This document shows, piece after piece, positions 10,278-20,762 of a stretch of 64,000 bases of DNA (its first letter is position 1; every line of letters starts with the position of its first letter). The notes under the pieces are model-generated. The model made no database searches, was not told where the DNA came from, and was given only the letters and a program-made list of their open reading frames with translations. Position numbers and translations under genes: made by a program. The DNA is from Sphingobacterium thalpophilum (GTDB taxonomy: Bacteria > Bacteroidota > Bacteroidia > Sphingobacteriales > Sphingobacteriaceae): NCBI GenBank assembly GCA_945868825.1, contig CAMBMM010000001.1, positions 620,001-684,000 on the forward strand, written 5' to 3'.

Positions 10278-10544
10278 ATGAGTGCAAAAAGTATTTTTAT
10301 CATTTTGATTAGCATAATGGTAACCATTGTGGCTATGAACAATACAGAAGAAGTGAATTTTTGGTTTTTCGGAGACACCAAGATTTCGAAACTGGTAATT
10401 TTAGGCACGATGTTTTTTTCAGGATGGCTAATTGGTTTTTTAATGGGAAAATTGGGCAAAAAACCGAAAGAAACGAACGAATTTGAGGAATATGAAAAAG
10501 AGGAATCGGATATAAGCCACGAGGATAGAGAATATATTAACTAA
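10278..10544 (+). CDS. LapA-domain (DUF1049-like) small membrane protein
   Basis: Two TM helices, MNNTEEVNFWFFGDTKISKLVILGTMFFSGWLIGFLMG. Confidence 0.8.
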   Translation: MSAKSIFIILISIMVTIVAMNNTEEVNFWFFGDTKISKLVILGTMFFSGWLIGFLMGKLGKKPKETNEFEEYEKEESDISHEDREYIN

Positions 10545-11344
10545 ACACCATAGTACACCTGAGCCTTTTTCTCCAAGGTGGTTAACACTACAGGTTTTTC
10601 AAAAATTCCAACTACCGACGAACCGCTACCTGTCATAGCCGCATACACCGCTCCGGCTTCGTACAAAGACGATTTAAGCGCTCGTATTTGCGGATAAGCT
10701 TCAAATAAGTGTTTCTCAAAATCGTTTGCGATAAAATTTTTCCACACCGAAACGGGTTTTTGAATGCTTTCAAGCAAACTATAAACTGGAGTAGCTGGAT
10801 TTACGCCTCTATAAGCCTCAGCCGTAGAAATATGCACATCGGGAGTGACCAAAACCAAGTAATAGGAACTTAAATCTAACGTAATACCTTGAAGCTGATT
10901 GCCTATACCGGTAGCAAATGCCGGCTTATTTTTAATAAAAAATGGGCAATCTGCACCTAAGCGACTTGCATAGGCTTCTAATTGCTCAACAGATAAACTC
11001 AATTTGAACTTATCATTCATTAGTTTTAAAAAAAATGCCGCATCAGCAGAACCACCACCCAAACCCGCACCAATTGGTACATGCTTATACAAATGAATAT
11101 GTACGGGCGGTATGGAAAAATCGGCAGCAAGCAAATGATAGGCCTTTACACATAAATTACTATCGGCATTACCGGGGATAGCCAAGCCAGAAGAAGTAAA
11201 ACTTAATTCGTCGCTTTCAACAACCTCTAAGGCATCGTGTAACTGAATAGGATAAAGTACGCTTTCTAGGTTGTGATAACCATCAGCACGACGATCGGTA
11301 ATAGTTAAACCGAGATTAATTTTAGCGTTTGGGAAACAAATCAT
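10541..11344 (-). CDS. ispE: 4-diphosphocytidyl-2-C-methyl-D-erythritol kinase
   Basis: PNAKINLGL, HVPIGAGLGGGSADAAFFL, AAMTGSGSSVVGIF GHMP kinase motifs. Confidence 0.95.
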   Translation of the reverse strand: MICFPNAKINLGLTITDRRADGYHNLESVLYPIQLHDALEVVESDELSFTSSGLAIPGNADSNLCVKAYHLLAADFSIPPVHIHLYKHVPIGAGLGGGSADAAFFLKLMNDKFKLSLSVEQLEAYASRLGADCPFFIKNKPAFATGIGNQLQGITLDLSSYYLVLVTPDVHISTAEAYRGVNPATPVYSLLESIQKPVSVWKNFIANDFEKHLFEAYPQIRALKSSLYEAGAVYAAMTGSGSSVVGIFEKPVVLTTLEKKAQVYYGV

Positions 11345-11425
11345 TTTCTAAACATCGGTGTTTATTTATAAACAATGTTAGGATGCCAAAAATACATTTA
11401 TTTTATTTGCATAGAACTAGAAAAA

Positions 11426-12220
11426 ATGAAAGCATATTTAGACTTGATGCAGCATGTGCTTAACGAGGGCACACAAAAACACGACAGAACGGGAACGGGT
11501 ACCATTAGCGTATTCGGCTACCAAATGCGCTTTAATTTACAAGAAGGTTTTCCATTGGTAACTACCAAAAAATGTCACTTACGTTCTATCATACACGAGC
11601 TTATTTGGTTTTTAAAGGGCAATACCAATATTGCCTATTTAAAAGAAAATGGCGTAAGCATTTGGGACGAATGGGCCGACGAAAATGGCAATTTAGGTCC
11701 TGTATACGGATCTCAATGGCGTTCTTGGCCTACAGCCAATGGCCAGCATATCGATCAAATTAAGCAGGTAATAAACCAAATAAAAAACAACCCCGATTCT
11801 CGTAGATTGATTGTTTCGGCCTGGAATGTAGGCGAAATTGAAAATATGGCGCTCCCACCCTGCCACGCTTTCTTTCAGTTTTACGTGGCCGATGGCAAAT
11901 TGAGCTGCCAACTATACCAGCGTAGTGCCGATATATTTTTAGGAGTACCTTTTAATATTGCATCCTATGCTTTATTAACCATGATGGTGGCACAAGTATG
12001 TGGCCTGCAAGCTGGTGATTTTGTACATACTTTAGGCGATGCACATCTCTACAACAACCACTTAGAACAAACAAGTTTACAATTAAGTAGAGAGATCCGT
12101 CCACTACCTAGTATGAAACTTAATCCGAAAGTAATGGACATCTTCGACTTTAAGTTTGAAGATTTCACACTTGAAAATTACGATCCACATCCACACATTA
12201 AAGCTCCGGTAGCAATTTAA
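11426..12220 (+). CDS. thyA: Thymidylate synthase
   Basis: [63 protein letters not shown] at 11426 preferred over 11375. Confidence 0.97.
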   Translation: MKAYLDLMQHVLNEGTQKHDRTGTGTISVFGYQMRFNLQEGFPLVTTKKCHLRSIIHELIWFLKGNTNIAYLKENGVSIWDEWADENGNLGPVYGSQWRSWPTANGQHIDQIKQVINQIKNNPDSRRLIVSAWNVGEIENMALPPCHAFFQFYVADGKLSCQLYQRSADIFLGVPFNIASYALLTMMVAQVCGLQAGDFVHTLGDAHLYNNHLEQTSLQLSREIRPLPSMKLNPKVMDIFDFKFEDFTLENYDPHPHIKAPVAI

Positions 12221-12221
12221 T

Positions 12222-12713
12222 ATGGCAGCTATACTAGAACTTGTTGTGGCGGTTGATGAACAGGGTGGGATTGGTAAAAACAACCAATTACTTTGGCACT
12301 TACCAGCCGATTTAAAGCGTTTTAAAGAAATTACCACCGGCCATCCCATTATTATGGGGCGTAAAACCTACGATTCTATTGGAAGAGCACTTCCAAACAG
12401 ACGAAATATGGTAATTAGCAGGCAAGCAGACTTGTGCATTGAAGGCGTAGAAATAGCAAATAGTCTAACCGATGCCATCGATTTAGTAGCCAATGAAAAT
12501 AAGGCATTTATTATTGGTGGTGCCGAAATTTTTAAACAAGCCATGCCTTTCATCAGCACCATATACTTCACCATTGTACACCATAGTTTCGAAGCCGATA
12601 CTTTTTTTGAAAGCCCATCTCTGAGCACTTGGGAAGCTATTGAAACCGAAACCCACCAGGCAGACGATAAAAACGCCTATTCATACACTTTTATCACCTA
12701 TAAAAAGCGATAA
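12222..12713 (+). CDS. folA: Dihydrofolate reductase
   Basis: GIGKNNQLLWHLPADLKRFKEITTGHPIIMGRKTYDSIG...IIGGAEIFKQ. Confidence 0.96.
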   Translation: MAAILELVVAVDEQGGIGKNNQLLWHLPADLKRFKEITTGHPIIMGRKTYDSIGRALPNRRNMVISRQADLCIEGVEIANSLTDAIDLVANENKAFIIGGAEIFKQAMPFISTIYFTIVHHSFEADTFFESPSLSTWEAIETETHQADDKNAYSYTFITYKKR

Positions 12714-12779
12714 TTTAAGATTCTGACAAAAACCACGATGCTTTCTAAAAAACGGCTACCTAGCTAAGAAAAAAATAGT

Positions 12780-12787
12780 TAGATTTG
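12780..12787 (+). promoter_or_regulatory. Putative Bacteroidota -7 box for secDF
   Basis: TAGATTTG matches TAnnTTTG; no clear -33 element identified. Confidence 0.4.
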
Positions 12788-12838
12788 CCGTCTTATTAAA
12801 AATAGCTAAACGCACACTACAATACAATTTAGAACAAA

Positions 12839-15778
12839 ATGCAAGGAAAAGGACTAGTAAAATTTGTAACCATCGCATTAACCATTGCGTGTTTGTATTC
12901 GCTATCTTTCACATGGATTGCCCAAAAAGTTGAGAAAGACGCAAAAGCCTATGCCAAAGGCGACGGTACCAAAGAAAAAACATATTTAGACTCTGTAGCC
13001 AATACGCCGGTTTTCAGTGCTGTTAAATACATTACCTATCAGTATGCCAAACAACGCGAAATTCCATTGGGATTGGACTTAAAAGGTGGTATGAACGTAA
13101 CCATGGAAATTTCGTTAACCGAATTGGTACGTAACTTAGCAAATAACCCAGCCGATGTAAATTTCAATACCGCTTTACGCAATGCAGAAAGTCGTTTAAA
13201 AGAAAGTCGCCAAGATTTTATTAGCCTATTTGGTGAAGAATTTGAGAAAGTAAGTCCTGGTGCGCCACTTGCCCCTTTCTTTGCAACCAAAGAAAATTCA
13301 CAAAATATTAAAATAAACGCCTCCAATGCCGATGTATTGGCATTCTTAACTAAAGAATCTAATAGTGCCATTGAGCGTTCATTCAATATTCTTCGTACCC
13401 GTATCGATAAATTTGGGGTTACCTCTCCAAATATTCAATTGCAAGAAGGTTCTAACCGTATTTTAATTGAGCTGCCAGGTGTTTCCGATCCGGTTCGTGT
13501 ACGTAAACTTTTACAAGGTTCGGCTAAATTGGAGTTCTGGGAAACCTATGATAACACCGAAATTTATCCACTTTTAGAAAATGCTAATAAATTGGCCGCT
13601 AGTACCATTAAACCAATTGCTACCGCCGATACTACCAAAGTAGCTCCAGAAAGCAGCAAATTAGCCGCATTGGGTAAAACAGATACCACGAAGAAAGATG
13701 CAAAATTAGCGCAAGACCAAGCAGCATTAACGAAACAAAATCCATTATTTGCGTTATTAAGTCCAGCTACATACCAAGGCGAAGATGGCCAAACAGCCTT
13801 GCGTCCAGGTCCGGTAGTTGGTTTTGTTGCTCAAAAAGATACCGCTAAAGTAAATGCCTTATTAAGCAGCCCAGCAATTAAATCAATTATCCCTGCTAGT
13901 ATTAAATTATTATGGGGAGTAAAACCAATATCAGAAGAAAGTAAAGTATTTGAACTGTATGCCATCAAAGTAAGTAAAGTGGACGGAACACCCGCTTTAG
14001 GTGGCGATGTAATTTCTGATGCCCGTGACGATTTCGATCAACGTGGTAATCCGGAAGTAGTTATGGTTATGAACTCCGAAGGTGCTCGTGAATGGAAAAG
14101 CATTACGGCCTTAGCATCTTCCGATCCCAATAATAAAAAAAGCGTTGCTATTGTTTTAGATAACAATGTATACTCTGCTCCTACGGTCCAGGGTGAAATT
14201 CCAAATGGTGTTTCGTCCATTTCAGGAAGCTTTAAAGTAGAAGACACCAAAGATTTAGCCAACGTATTAAAAGCAGGTCGTTTACCTGCCCCAGCAAAAA
14301 TTGTGAGTGAATATATTGTAGGTCCTTCATTAGGTGCCGAATCAATTAATAGTGGGTTAATTTCTACCTTGGCTGGCATTGCGGCCATCCTATTATTTAT
14401 GGCCCTTTACTACAACAAGGCAGGGTGGGTAGCCAATGTTTCTTTATTAATCAACTTATTCTTCTTAATGGGTGTATTAGCATCATTAGGCGCTGTATTA
14501 ACTTTACCTGGCATTGCAGGTATCGTATTATCCCTAGGTATGTCGGTAGATGCAAACGTGCTCATTTATGAAAGGGTGCGTGAAGAAATGGCCACCGGGA
14601 AAAGCCTGAGATTAGCTATTGCCGAAGGATTCAAAAAAGCGATGTCATCTATTTTAGATTCAAACATCACCACGTTCTTAACCGGTTTAATTTTATACAT
14701 TTTTGGTAGCGGTCCAATTTTAGGATTTGCCACTACCCTAATGATCGGTATTATCACCTCTCTTTTCGCCGCCATTTTTATTACTCGATTAATTTTCGAA
14801 TGGATGTTGAGCAAGAACCAAAACATCAGCTTTTCTATTAAAGCCACTCAAAACTTATTTAAAGATTCAAAATTTGATTTTATTACTGGCCGTAGAAAAT
14901 TCTATGTTTTCTCAAGTGTAATTATTATAGCCGGAATAATTTCCATGTTTACCCGTGGATTTAGCTTAGGTGTTGATTTCAAAGGTGGTCGCTCCTATTT
15001 TGTAGAATTTAAAGAAGAAGTGAAAACTACCGATGTTCGTAAAGTATTAACAGAAGAATTTGGTACGGCCCCAGAAGTAAAAACCTTTGGATCGAGCAAT
15101 GAGGTTAAAATTACCACTTCGTACTTGGTAGACGATAATTCGGAAAATGCAGATGCTACTGCTAACGAAAAATTAACTGCCGGATTAAAGAAAATTAGCT
15201 CTGAATTTGAAATTAAAGATTCACAAAAAGTAGGACCAACTATTGCAAATGACATTAAAGTCTCGGCTATTTATGCCGTATTATTTGCCATCTTAGTGGT
15301 ATTCCTATACATTTTAATTCGTTTCAGAAAGTGGCAATTTGGTTTAGCGGCCATTGTAGCTTTGGCGCATGATGTGCTTATTTTATTGGCTTTATTCTCT
15401 TTGTTAAACGGCGTATTGCCATTTTCATTAGATATCGATCAAGCCTTTATTGCAGCAATCTTAACCGTTATGGGTTATTCTATTAACGATACCGTTGTAG
15501 TATTCGACCGTGTGAGAGAATACATCAACCAACACCACACCAAAAACGAAAACCTACCATCGGTAATTAACAATGCTCTAAACAGCACGCTAAGTCGCAC
15601 CGTAGTAACTGGTTTATGTACCATGTTGGTATTAATTATAATCTTCATTTTTGGTGGAGAGATATTAAGAGGATTCTCCTTTGCCATGTTAATTGGTGTT
15701 ATTTTCGGAACATATTCATCGCTATTCGTAGCCACTCCATTTGTGGTTGAGTTTATCCGCGAAAAAACAGAAAACTAA
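12839..15778 (+). CDS. secDF: Fused protein translocase subunit SecDF
   Basis: SecD (IPLGLDLKGGMNVTMEI, SVDANVLIYERVREE) and SecF (SLGVDFKGGRSYFVEF, INDTVVVFDRVREY) halves in one 979-aa ORF. Confidence 0.97.
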   Translation: MQGKGLVKFVTIALTIACLYSLSFTWIAQKVEKDAKAYAKGDGTKEKTYLDSVANTPVFSAVKYITYQYAKQREIPLGLDLKGGMNVTMEISLTELVRNLANNPADVNFNTALRNAESRLKESRQDFISLFGEEFEKVSPGAPLAPFFATKENSQNIKINASNADVLAFLTKESNSAIERSFNILRTRIDKFGVTSPNIQLQEGSNRILIELPGVSDPVRVRKLLQGSAKLEFWETYDNTEIYPLLENANKLAASTIKPIATADTTKVAPESSKLAALGKTDTTKKDAKLAQDQAALTKQNPLFALLSPATYQGEDGQTALRPGPVVGFVAQKDTAKVNALLSSPAIKSIIPASIKLLWGVKPISEESKVFELYAIKVSKVDGTPALGGDVISDARDDFDQRGNPEVVMVMNSEGAREWKSITALASSDPNNKKSVAIVLDNNVYSAPTVQGEIPNGVSSISGSFKVEDTKDLANVLKAGRLPAPAKIVSEYIVGPSLGAESINSGLISTLAGIAAILLFMALYYNKAGWVANVSLLINLFFLMGVLASLGAVLTLPGIAGIVLSLGMSVDANVLIYERVREEMATGKSLRLAIAEGFKKAMSSILDSNITTFLTGLILYIFGSGPILGFATTLMIGIITSLFAAIFITRLIFEWMLSKNQNISFSIKATQNLFKDSKFDFITGRRKFYVFSSVIIIAGIISMFTRGFSLGVDFKGGRSYFVEFKEEVKTTDVRKVLTEEFGTAPEVKTFGSSNEVKITTSYLVDDNSENADATANEKLTAGLKKISSEFEIKDSQKVGPTIANDIKVSAIYAVLFAILVVFLYILIRFRKWQFGLAAIVALAHDVLILLALFSLLNGVLPFSLDIDQAFIAAILTVMGYSINDTVVVFDRVREYINQHHTKNENLPSVINNALNSTLSRTVVTGLCTMLVLIIIFIFGGEILRGFSFAMLIGVIFGTYSSLFVATPFVVEFIREKTEN

Positions 15779-15796
15779 TTTTTACAAAATCTAAAT

Positions 15797-15829
15797 AAAA
15801 AAGCCCCCGGCAATGTCGGGGCTTTTTTA
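15797..15829 (+). terminator. Intrinsic terminator downstream of secDF
   Basis: aaaaaagccccc-ggcaatgtc-ggggctttttt GC stem and T tract. Confidence 0.85.
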
Positions 15830-15832
15830 TTT

Positions 15833-15856
15833 CAACAATAATTAAGATATTTGTTG
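15833..15856. promoter_or_regulatory. Candidate operator dyad upstream of MarR gene
   Basis: caacaa-n12-ttgttg dyad 15 nt upstream of the MarR ATG. Confidence 0.35.
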
Positions 15857-15870
15857 TACTAATAATTGCT

Positions 15871-16314
15871 ATGTCAACAGATCCGTTTTACGCCTATTCA
15901 CATTTACTCGACCGAACGGCACGAAAGGTAAAGCAATATGCCCAACGTGAATTCAATACCCAACAATTTGATATTACAGTAGACCAGTGGCTGGTACTCA
16001 AAAACTTAAAAGAACAAGAGCACCTCAACCAAAGTGAATTGGCCGACCTTTTAGGAAAAGATCATCCTACACTTACCCGAATTATCGATTTATTGTGCAA
16101 AAAAGACCTAGTTGAGCGTCGTATAAATCCGACTGATCGTCGTAGCTTTACCGTGCATTTAACAAGCATCGGAAAAAATAAAGCGGCCGAATGGAGCCCA
16201 AAAATGGGTGAAATACGTATGAAGGCCTGGGAAAATTTGAGTGAAAAAGATTATACAGACTTGAAACGAATTTTAAACACCATTTATACTAATTTAGATA
16301 CGAACACCCTATAA
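15871..16314 (+). CDS. MarR family transcriptional regulator
   Basis: LNQSELADLLGKDHPTLTRIIDLLCKKDLVERRINPTDRRSFTVHLT wHTH with DRRSF wing. Confidence 0.92.
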   Translation: MSTDPFYAYSHLLDRTARKVKQYAQREFNTQQFDITVDQWLVLKNLKEQEHLNQSELADLLGKDHPTLTRIIDLLCKKDLVERRINPTDRRSFTVHLTSIGKNKAAEWSPKMGEIRMKAWENLSEKDYTDLKRILNTIYTNLDTNTL

Positions 16315-16316
16315 AA

Positions 16317-17321
16317 ATGATTACAACAGATATTTGCATTATTGGAGCCGGTCCGGTTGGCTTATTCACCGTTTTCGAAGCTGGATTATTAAAAATGCGT
16401 TGCCATTTAATTGATGCATTACCGCAAATTGGCGGTCAACTATCCGAAATTTATCCTCAAAAACCCATTTACGATATTCCGGGTTATCCTGAAATTAAAG
16501 CCCAAGAACTTATCGATAGGTTGATAGAGCAAATTGATCCGTTTGAGCCAGGCTTTACCCTGGGCGAACGGGTAGAAGAATTAGAAAAACAAGCCGATGG
16601 CTCGTATATTGTACGCACCAACGAAGGAACAGCGGTGCATTGCCAAGTGGTAGCCATTGCGGGCGGATTAGGCTGTTTTGAGCCCCGTAAACCCGAAATT
16701 ACAGGTTTAGAAGATTTTGAAGGCAAAGGAGTAGCCTACATGGTAAAACAACCCGAACAATTTCGCGATAAAAACATTGTATTAGCAGGCGGTGGCGACT
16801 CTGCGTTAGATTGGACGATTTACCTAGCCGATGTAGCCAAAAAAGTAACCTTAGTACACCGTGGCGATACCTTCCGTGGTGCGCCCGATTCGGCAGAAAA
16901 AGTATTTGACTTAGCCAAAGAAGGCAAAATCAATTTGGTATTGCAATCGAACGTATTAAGCATTTCCGGAAACAAGCATATCGAATCGATTACCCTGGTT
17001 GGAAAAGATAAAGAAGAGAAAATCTTAGAAACCGACTACTTAATTCCGCTCTTCGGTTTAAGCCCTAAATTAGGCCCGCTAGCGAACTGGGGTTTAAACA
17101 TTGATAAATCAGCCATTGAGGTTAATACCTTTGATTATTCGACTAATGTAGAGCGTATTTTCGCTATTGGCGACATCAATACCTATCCTGGAAAATTGAA
17201 ATTGATTTTGTGTGGTTTCCACGAAGCGGCATTAATGGTACAAAGTGCCTTTAAATTTGTATACCCCGATCAAAAATTAAGTTTTAAATACACCACCGTT
17301 TACGGCGTAAATGCATTCTAA
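16317..17321 (+). CDS. Thioredoxin reductase-like ferredoxin--NADP(+) reductase
   Basis: CIIGAGPVGLFTVFEAG FAD motif, GGGDSALDWTIYLAD NAD(P) motif, FAIGDINTYPGKLKLILCGFHEAALM; no CxxC redox motif of true TrxB. Confidence 0.88.
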   Translation: MITTDICIIGAGPVGLFTVFEAGLLKMRCHLIDALPQIGGQLSEIYPQKPIYDIPGYPEIKAQELIDRLIEQIDPFEPGFTLGERVEELEKQADGSYIVRTNEGTAVHCQVVAIAGGLGCFEPRKPEITGLEDFEGKGVAYMVKQPEQFRDKNIVLAGGGDSALDWTIYLADVAKKVTLVHRGDTFRGAPDSAEKVFDLAKEGKINLVLQSNVLSISGNKHIESITLVGKDKEEKILETDYLIPLFGLSPKLGPLANWGLNIDKSAIEVNTFDYSTNVERIFAIGDINTYPGKLKLILCGFHEAALMVQSAFKFVYPDQKLSFKYTTVYGVNAF

Positions 17322-17322
17322 T

Positions 17323-17646
17323 ATGATGATTAATGTAACTATTGAAGATCGAGATGGCGCTACCCAAGTAATTGAATTACCTACGGATATCAATTTAAAC
17401 CTCATGGAAGCCCTTAAAGCTTCGGGATATCACATTTTGGCTACTTGCGGCGGTATGGCGCTTTGTGCCACCTGCCACGTACAAGTACTAGAAGGTTTAG
17501 AGCAATTACCCGAGGCACAAGATGCTGAATTGGACATGCTAGATACCTTACCCGATGCCGGCTTTGATAGCCGCCTTGCCTGTCAATTGCGAATAAACGA
17601 AAGTTTAGACGGGGTAAAAGTGAAAATAAGGGGCGACGAACAATAA
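17323..17646 (+). CDS. 2Fe-2S ferredoxin (adrenodoxin-like)
   Basis: TCGGMALCATCHV...SRLACQL cysteine pattern. ATG at 17323. Confidence 0.9.
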   Translation: MMINVTIEDRDGATQVIELPTDINLNLMEALKASGYHILATCGGMALCATCHVQVLEGLEQLPEAQDAELDMLDTLPDAGFDSRLACQLRINESLDGVKVKIRGDEQ

Positions 17647-17657
17647 AAAAATCGGAT

Positions 17658-18080
17658 TTAGCCTTTTAACACCATTTTAAAATGCTGAATTCCGGCTTCC
17701 TCAAACTGTGGGCCTTCGGCAATAAAGCCAAATTTGGTATATAAACCCATAGCCTTTACTTGTGCATGGAGGTAAACGTAGGTTGCCTCTTTTGGCAAAT
17801 CGGCTAATACCGCGGTTACCAAAGCTTGTCCAACGCCCTTGCCTCTATAAGCCATGGCCACTGCAAAGCGCTCCAATTTATATCCCTTATCAGTTTTGCG
17901 CCAACGGGCTGCTCCCACGGGCAATTCGTCTAATCTGGCTAAAAAGTGGGTAGATTCTTCTTCAAACTCCCACTCCAATTCGGGTGGACAGTCTTGCTCG
18001 TCTACAAAAACCTCTCTACGAATTTCGAAGACATGGGCTAATTCAAGTTTAGAATCTACTTTATTTACGAGTATAGACAT
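17658..18080 (-). CDS. GNAT family N-acetyltransferase
   Basis: LERFAVAMAYRGKGVGQALV acetyl-CoA loop; IRREVFVDEQDCPPELEWE start typical of this GNAT subgroup. Confidence 0.88.
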   Translation of the reverse strand: MSILVNKVDSKLELAHVFEIRREVFVDEQDCPPELEWEFEEESTHFLARLDELPVGAARWRKTDKGYKLERFAVAMAYRGKGVGQALVTAVLADLPKEATYVYLHAQVKAMGLYTKFGFIAEGPQFEEAGIQHFKMVLKG

Positions 18081-19159
18081 TACAGTTTATCGTTTACGTT
18101 TAGGCAATTTAAATCTTCAAAAGCTTGCGTTAAACGTGTTACAAATTGCTCTTCGCCTTTACGCAACCACACACGTGGATCGTAAAATTTCTTGTTTGGC
18201 ACATCATCACCTTCGGGATTGCCTATTTGAGCTTGTAAATAGGCTTCTTTTGCTTTGTAGAAGTCAAGCACACCCTCCCAATAGGCCCACTGCATATCGG
18301 TATCTATATTCATTTTAATGGCACCGTAGGAAATGGCTTCTCTAATTTCTTCTTGAGAGGAACCAGAACCACCGTGGAATACAAAATTTATAGGTTTTTC
18401 TGGACTTAAGGAAAATTCTTGACGGATAAATTCTTGCGAATTTTTAAGAATTACGGGTTGTAGTTTTACATTTCCGGGCTTGTATACCCCGTGCACATTT
18501 CCAAAAGCAGCAGCAATAGTAAATTTATTGCTTACACTGCTCAACTCTTTGTAGGCATAAGCTACTTCAGAAGGTTGTGTATATAATCTTGCGCTATCAA
18601 CATCTGTGTTATCTACTCCATCTTCTTCGCCACCAGTTACGCCCAATTCAATTTCTAAGGTCATTCCCATTTTGGCCATACGGGCTAAATAGGTTTTACA
18701 TATTTCTATATTTTCTTCTAATGATTCTTCAGATAAATCAATCATATGTGATGAAAACAAAGGTTTACCATGACGGGCGAAGAATTTTTCGCCATAATCT
18801 AACAAACCATCAATCCAAGGTAATAATTTCTTAGCCGCATGATCGGTATGTAAAATTACCGCAATACCGTAATGTTCGGCTAATAAATGCACATGCTCGG
18901 CAGCAGAAATTGCGCCCAATATGCAAGCTTGTTGATTTTCGTTGCTTAATGTTTTACCGGCATAAAATTGAGCCCCACCGTTTGATAGCTGGATAATAAC
19001 TGGCGATTTTACCGCTTTGGCAGTTTCCATGACTGCATTGATAGAATTGGTTCCAATTACGTTTACAGCCGGCAGGGCAAATTGATGTTTTTTGGCAACT
19101 TCAAATAGTTCTTGAATGGCATCGCCTACTAACACTCCGGTAAAATTTTTTAAGCTCAT
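18080..19159 (-). CDS. fbaA: Class II fructose-bisphosphate aldolase
   Basis: VILHTDHAAKKLLPWIDGLL, FVFHGGSGSSQEEI, YGAIKMNIDTDMQWAYW. ATG 19159 (MSLKNFTG) preferred over 19204. Confidence 0.95.
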   Translation of the reverse strand: MSLKNFTGVLVGDAIQELFEVAKKHQFALPAVNVIGTNSINAVMETAKAVKSPVIIQLSNGGAQFYAGKTLSNENQQACILGAISAAEHVHLLAEHYGIAVILHTDHAAKKLLPWIDGLLDYGEKFFARHGKPLFSSHMIDLSEESLEENIEICKTYLARMAKMGMTLEIELGVTGGEEDGVDNTDVDSARLYTQPSEVAYAYKELSSVSNKFTIAAAFGNVHGVYKPGNVKLQPVILKNSQEFIRQEFSLSPEKPINFVFHGGSGSSQEEIREAISYGAIKMNIDTDMQWAYWEGVLDFYKAKEAYLQAQIGNPEGDDVPNKKFYDPRVWLRKGEEQFVTRLTQAFEDLNCLNVNDKL

Positions 19160-19312
19160 ATGGTTTTTTATTAAGGGAAAATTATATCGCCCAAAAATAC
19201 GCATTTTGGCTATATAACGGATAAAAATGGCGATTAATATTGCAGCATTTAGAAATTTAAAGCGGTATGATTTCTTATTTTTTTGTTACTTTGTAGCTCA
19301 ATTAATCGGAAT

Positions 19313-20158
19313 ATGGCTTGGTTTAAAAGAGATAAAAAGGGTATTCATACGTCTACAGAAGATAAATTAGAAGCTCCTGACGGTATTTGGGAAAAATGTC
19401 CATCCTGTAAAAAAGCGCTTCACTATCAAGAGCAAGTAGATAATTTACACGTTTGTCAGTATTGCAATCACCATTTACGTATTGGGTCTAGAGAATATTT
19501 TGAACTATTGTTTGACCACAATGATTTTAAAGAATTGTTTGGTAATTTAACCTCTGGAGACCCCCTAGATTTTACGGATAGTAAAAAGTATACCGATCGC
19601 ATTGCCGAAACCACCAAAAGAACAGGCTTAAAAGATGCTATTAGAGCTGCTCATGGAAAAATTGATGGGCAAGATTTAGTGATAGCTTGTATGGATTTTG
19701 CCTTTATTGGCGGTTCTATGGGATCGGTAGTGGGCGAAAAAATTGCTCGTTCTATTGATTATTGCATTAAAAATAAGATTCCGTTTTTATTAATTTCTAA
19801 ATCGGGTGGAGCCCGCATGATGGAAGCGGCTTTTTCGTTAATGCAAATGGCCAAAACATCGGCTAAATTGGCTTTGTTAAGCAGAGCTAAAATTCCCTAT
19901 ATCTCTTTATTAACCGACCCAACCACGGGTGGGGTAACCGCTTCTTATGCCATGCTCGGCGATATTAATATAGCTGAACCTGGGGCCTTAATTGGGTTTG
20001 CTGGCCCAAGAGTTATTAAAGAAACTATTAAACGAGATTTGCCTAAGGGATTCCAGACATCGGAGTTTGTGCTAGAGCACGGCTTTCTAGATTTTATTGT
20101 AAATCGTGGCGAAATGAAGGCGAAAATAGCTTCTTTTATTCGCATGATGGGAAACTAA
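19313..20158 (+). CDS. accD: Acetyl-CoA carboxylase carboxyltransferase subunit beta
   Basis: Zinc finger [67 protein letters not shown] 19313. Confidence 0.97.
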   Translation: MAWFKRDKKGIHTSTEDKLEAPDGIWEKCPSCKKALHYQEQVDNLHVCQYCNHHLRIGSREYFELLFDHNDFKELFGNLTSGDPLDFTDSKKYTDRIAETTKRTGLKDAIRAAHGKIDGQDLVIACMDFAFIGGSMGSVVGEKIARSIDYCIKNKIPFLLISKSGGARMMEAAFSLMQMAKTSAKLALLSRAKIPYISLLTDPTTGGVTASYAMLGDINIAEPGALIGFAGPRVIKETIKRDLPKGFQTSEFVLEHGFLDFIVNRGEMKAKIASFIRMMGN

Positions 20159-20159
20159 A

Positions 20160-20762
20160 ATGAATTTGTTTGGCCTAGATACTGAGCAAAATCTATTACC
20201 CAATGACGGCACCGTTAATTATTTTGGCCCAGTGCTTTCATCTAAACTTGCCGATCAATTTTACCACCAATTAGTAAACACTATTGACTGGAAAAATGAT
20301 AAGGTTCGTATTTTTGGCAAGCAATACATTACCAAACGAAAAGTTGCTTGGTATGGCGATTTAGGCTATTCATATGCCTATTCCAATGTTAGCAAAGTGG
20401 CTTTGCCCTGGACTCAAGACTTGCTTGAATTGAAAAAAGTAGTGGAAGATACAAGTGGTTTTAGCTACAATTCATGCTTACTTAATTTGTATCATTCTGG
20501 TGATGAGGCCATGGGCTGGCACAGCGATGACGAAAAATCTTTGGGTAAAAAAAGCTGTATTGCTTCACTTAGTTTAGGTGCAGAACGAAAATTTAGCTTT
20601 AAACACAAAAATAGTGGTCAAATGGTATCTCTAAATTTAGAAAACGGGAGTTTGTTGCTAATGAAAAACGAGACTCAAACCTATTGGTTGCACAGACTAA
20701 ATAAAAGCACAAAAATTAAACAGCCAAGAATTAACCTCACCTTTCGGACCTTTGTAGGCTAA
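20160..20762 (+). CDS. AlkB-like alpha-ketoglutarate-dependent dioxygenase
   Basis: NSCLLNLYHSGDEAMGWHSDDE (HxD), ASLSLGAERKFSFKHK, HRLNKSTKIKQPRINLTFR. Confidence 0.92.
   Translation: MNLFGLDTEQNLLPNDGTVNYFGPVLSSKLADQFYHQLVNTIDWKNDKVRIFGKQYITKRKVAWYGDLGYSYAYSNVSKVALPWTQDLLELKKVVEDTSGFSYNSCLLNLYHSGDEAMGWHSDDEKSLGKKSCIASLSLGAERKFSFKHKNSGQMVSLNLENGSLLLMKNETQTYWLHRLNKSTKIKQPRINLTFRTFVG

Noticed and set aside
17854-18318. 154-aa + strand ORF over the GNAT/fbaA junction
   Set aside because: Antisense to two well-supported genes with no family resemblance.
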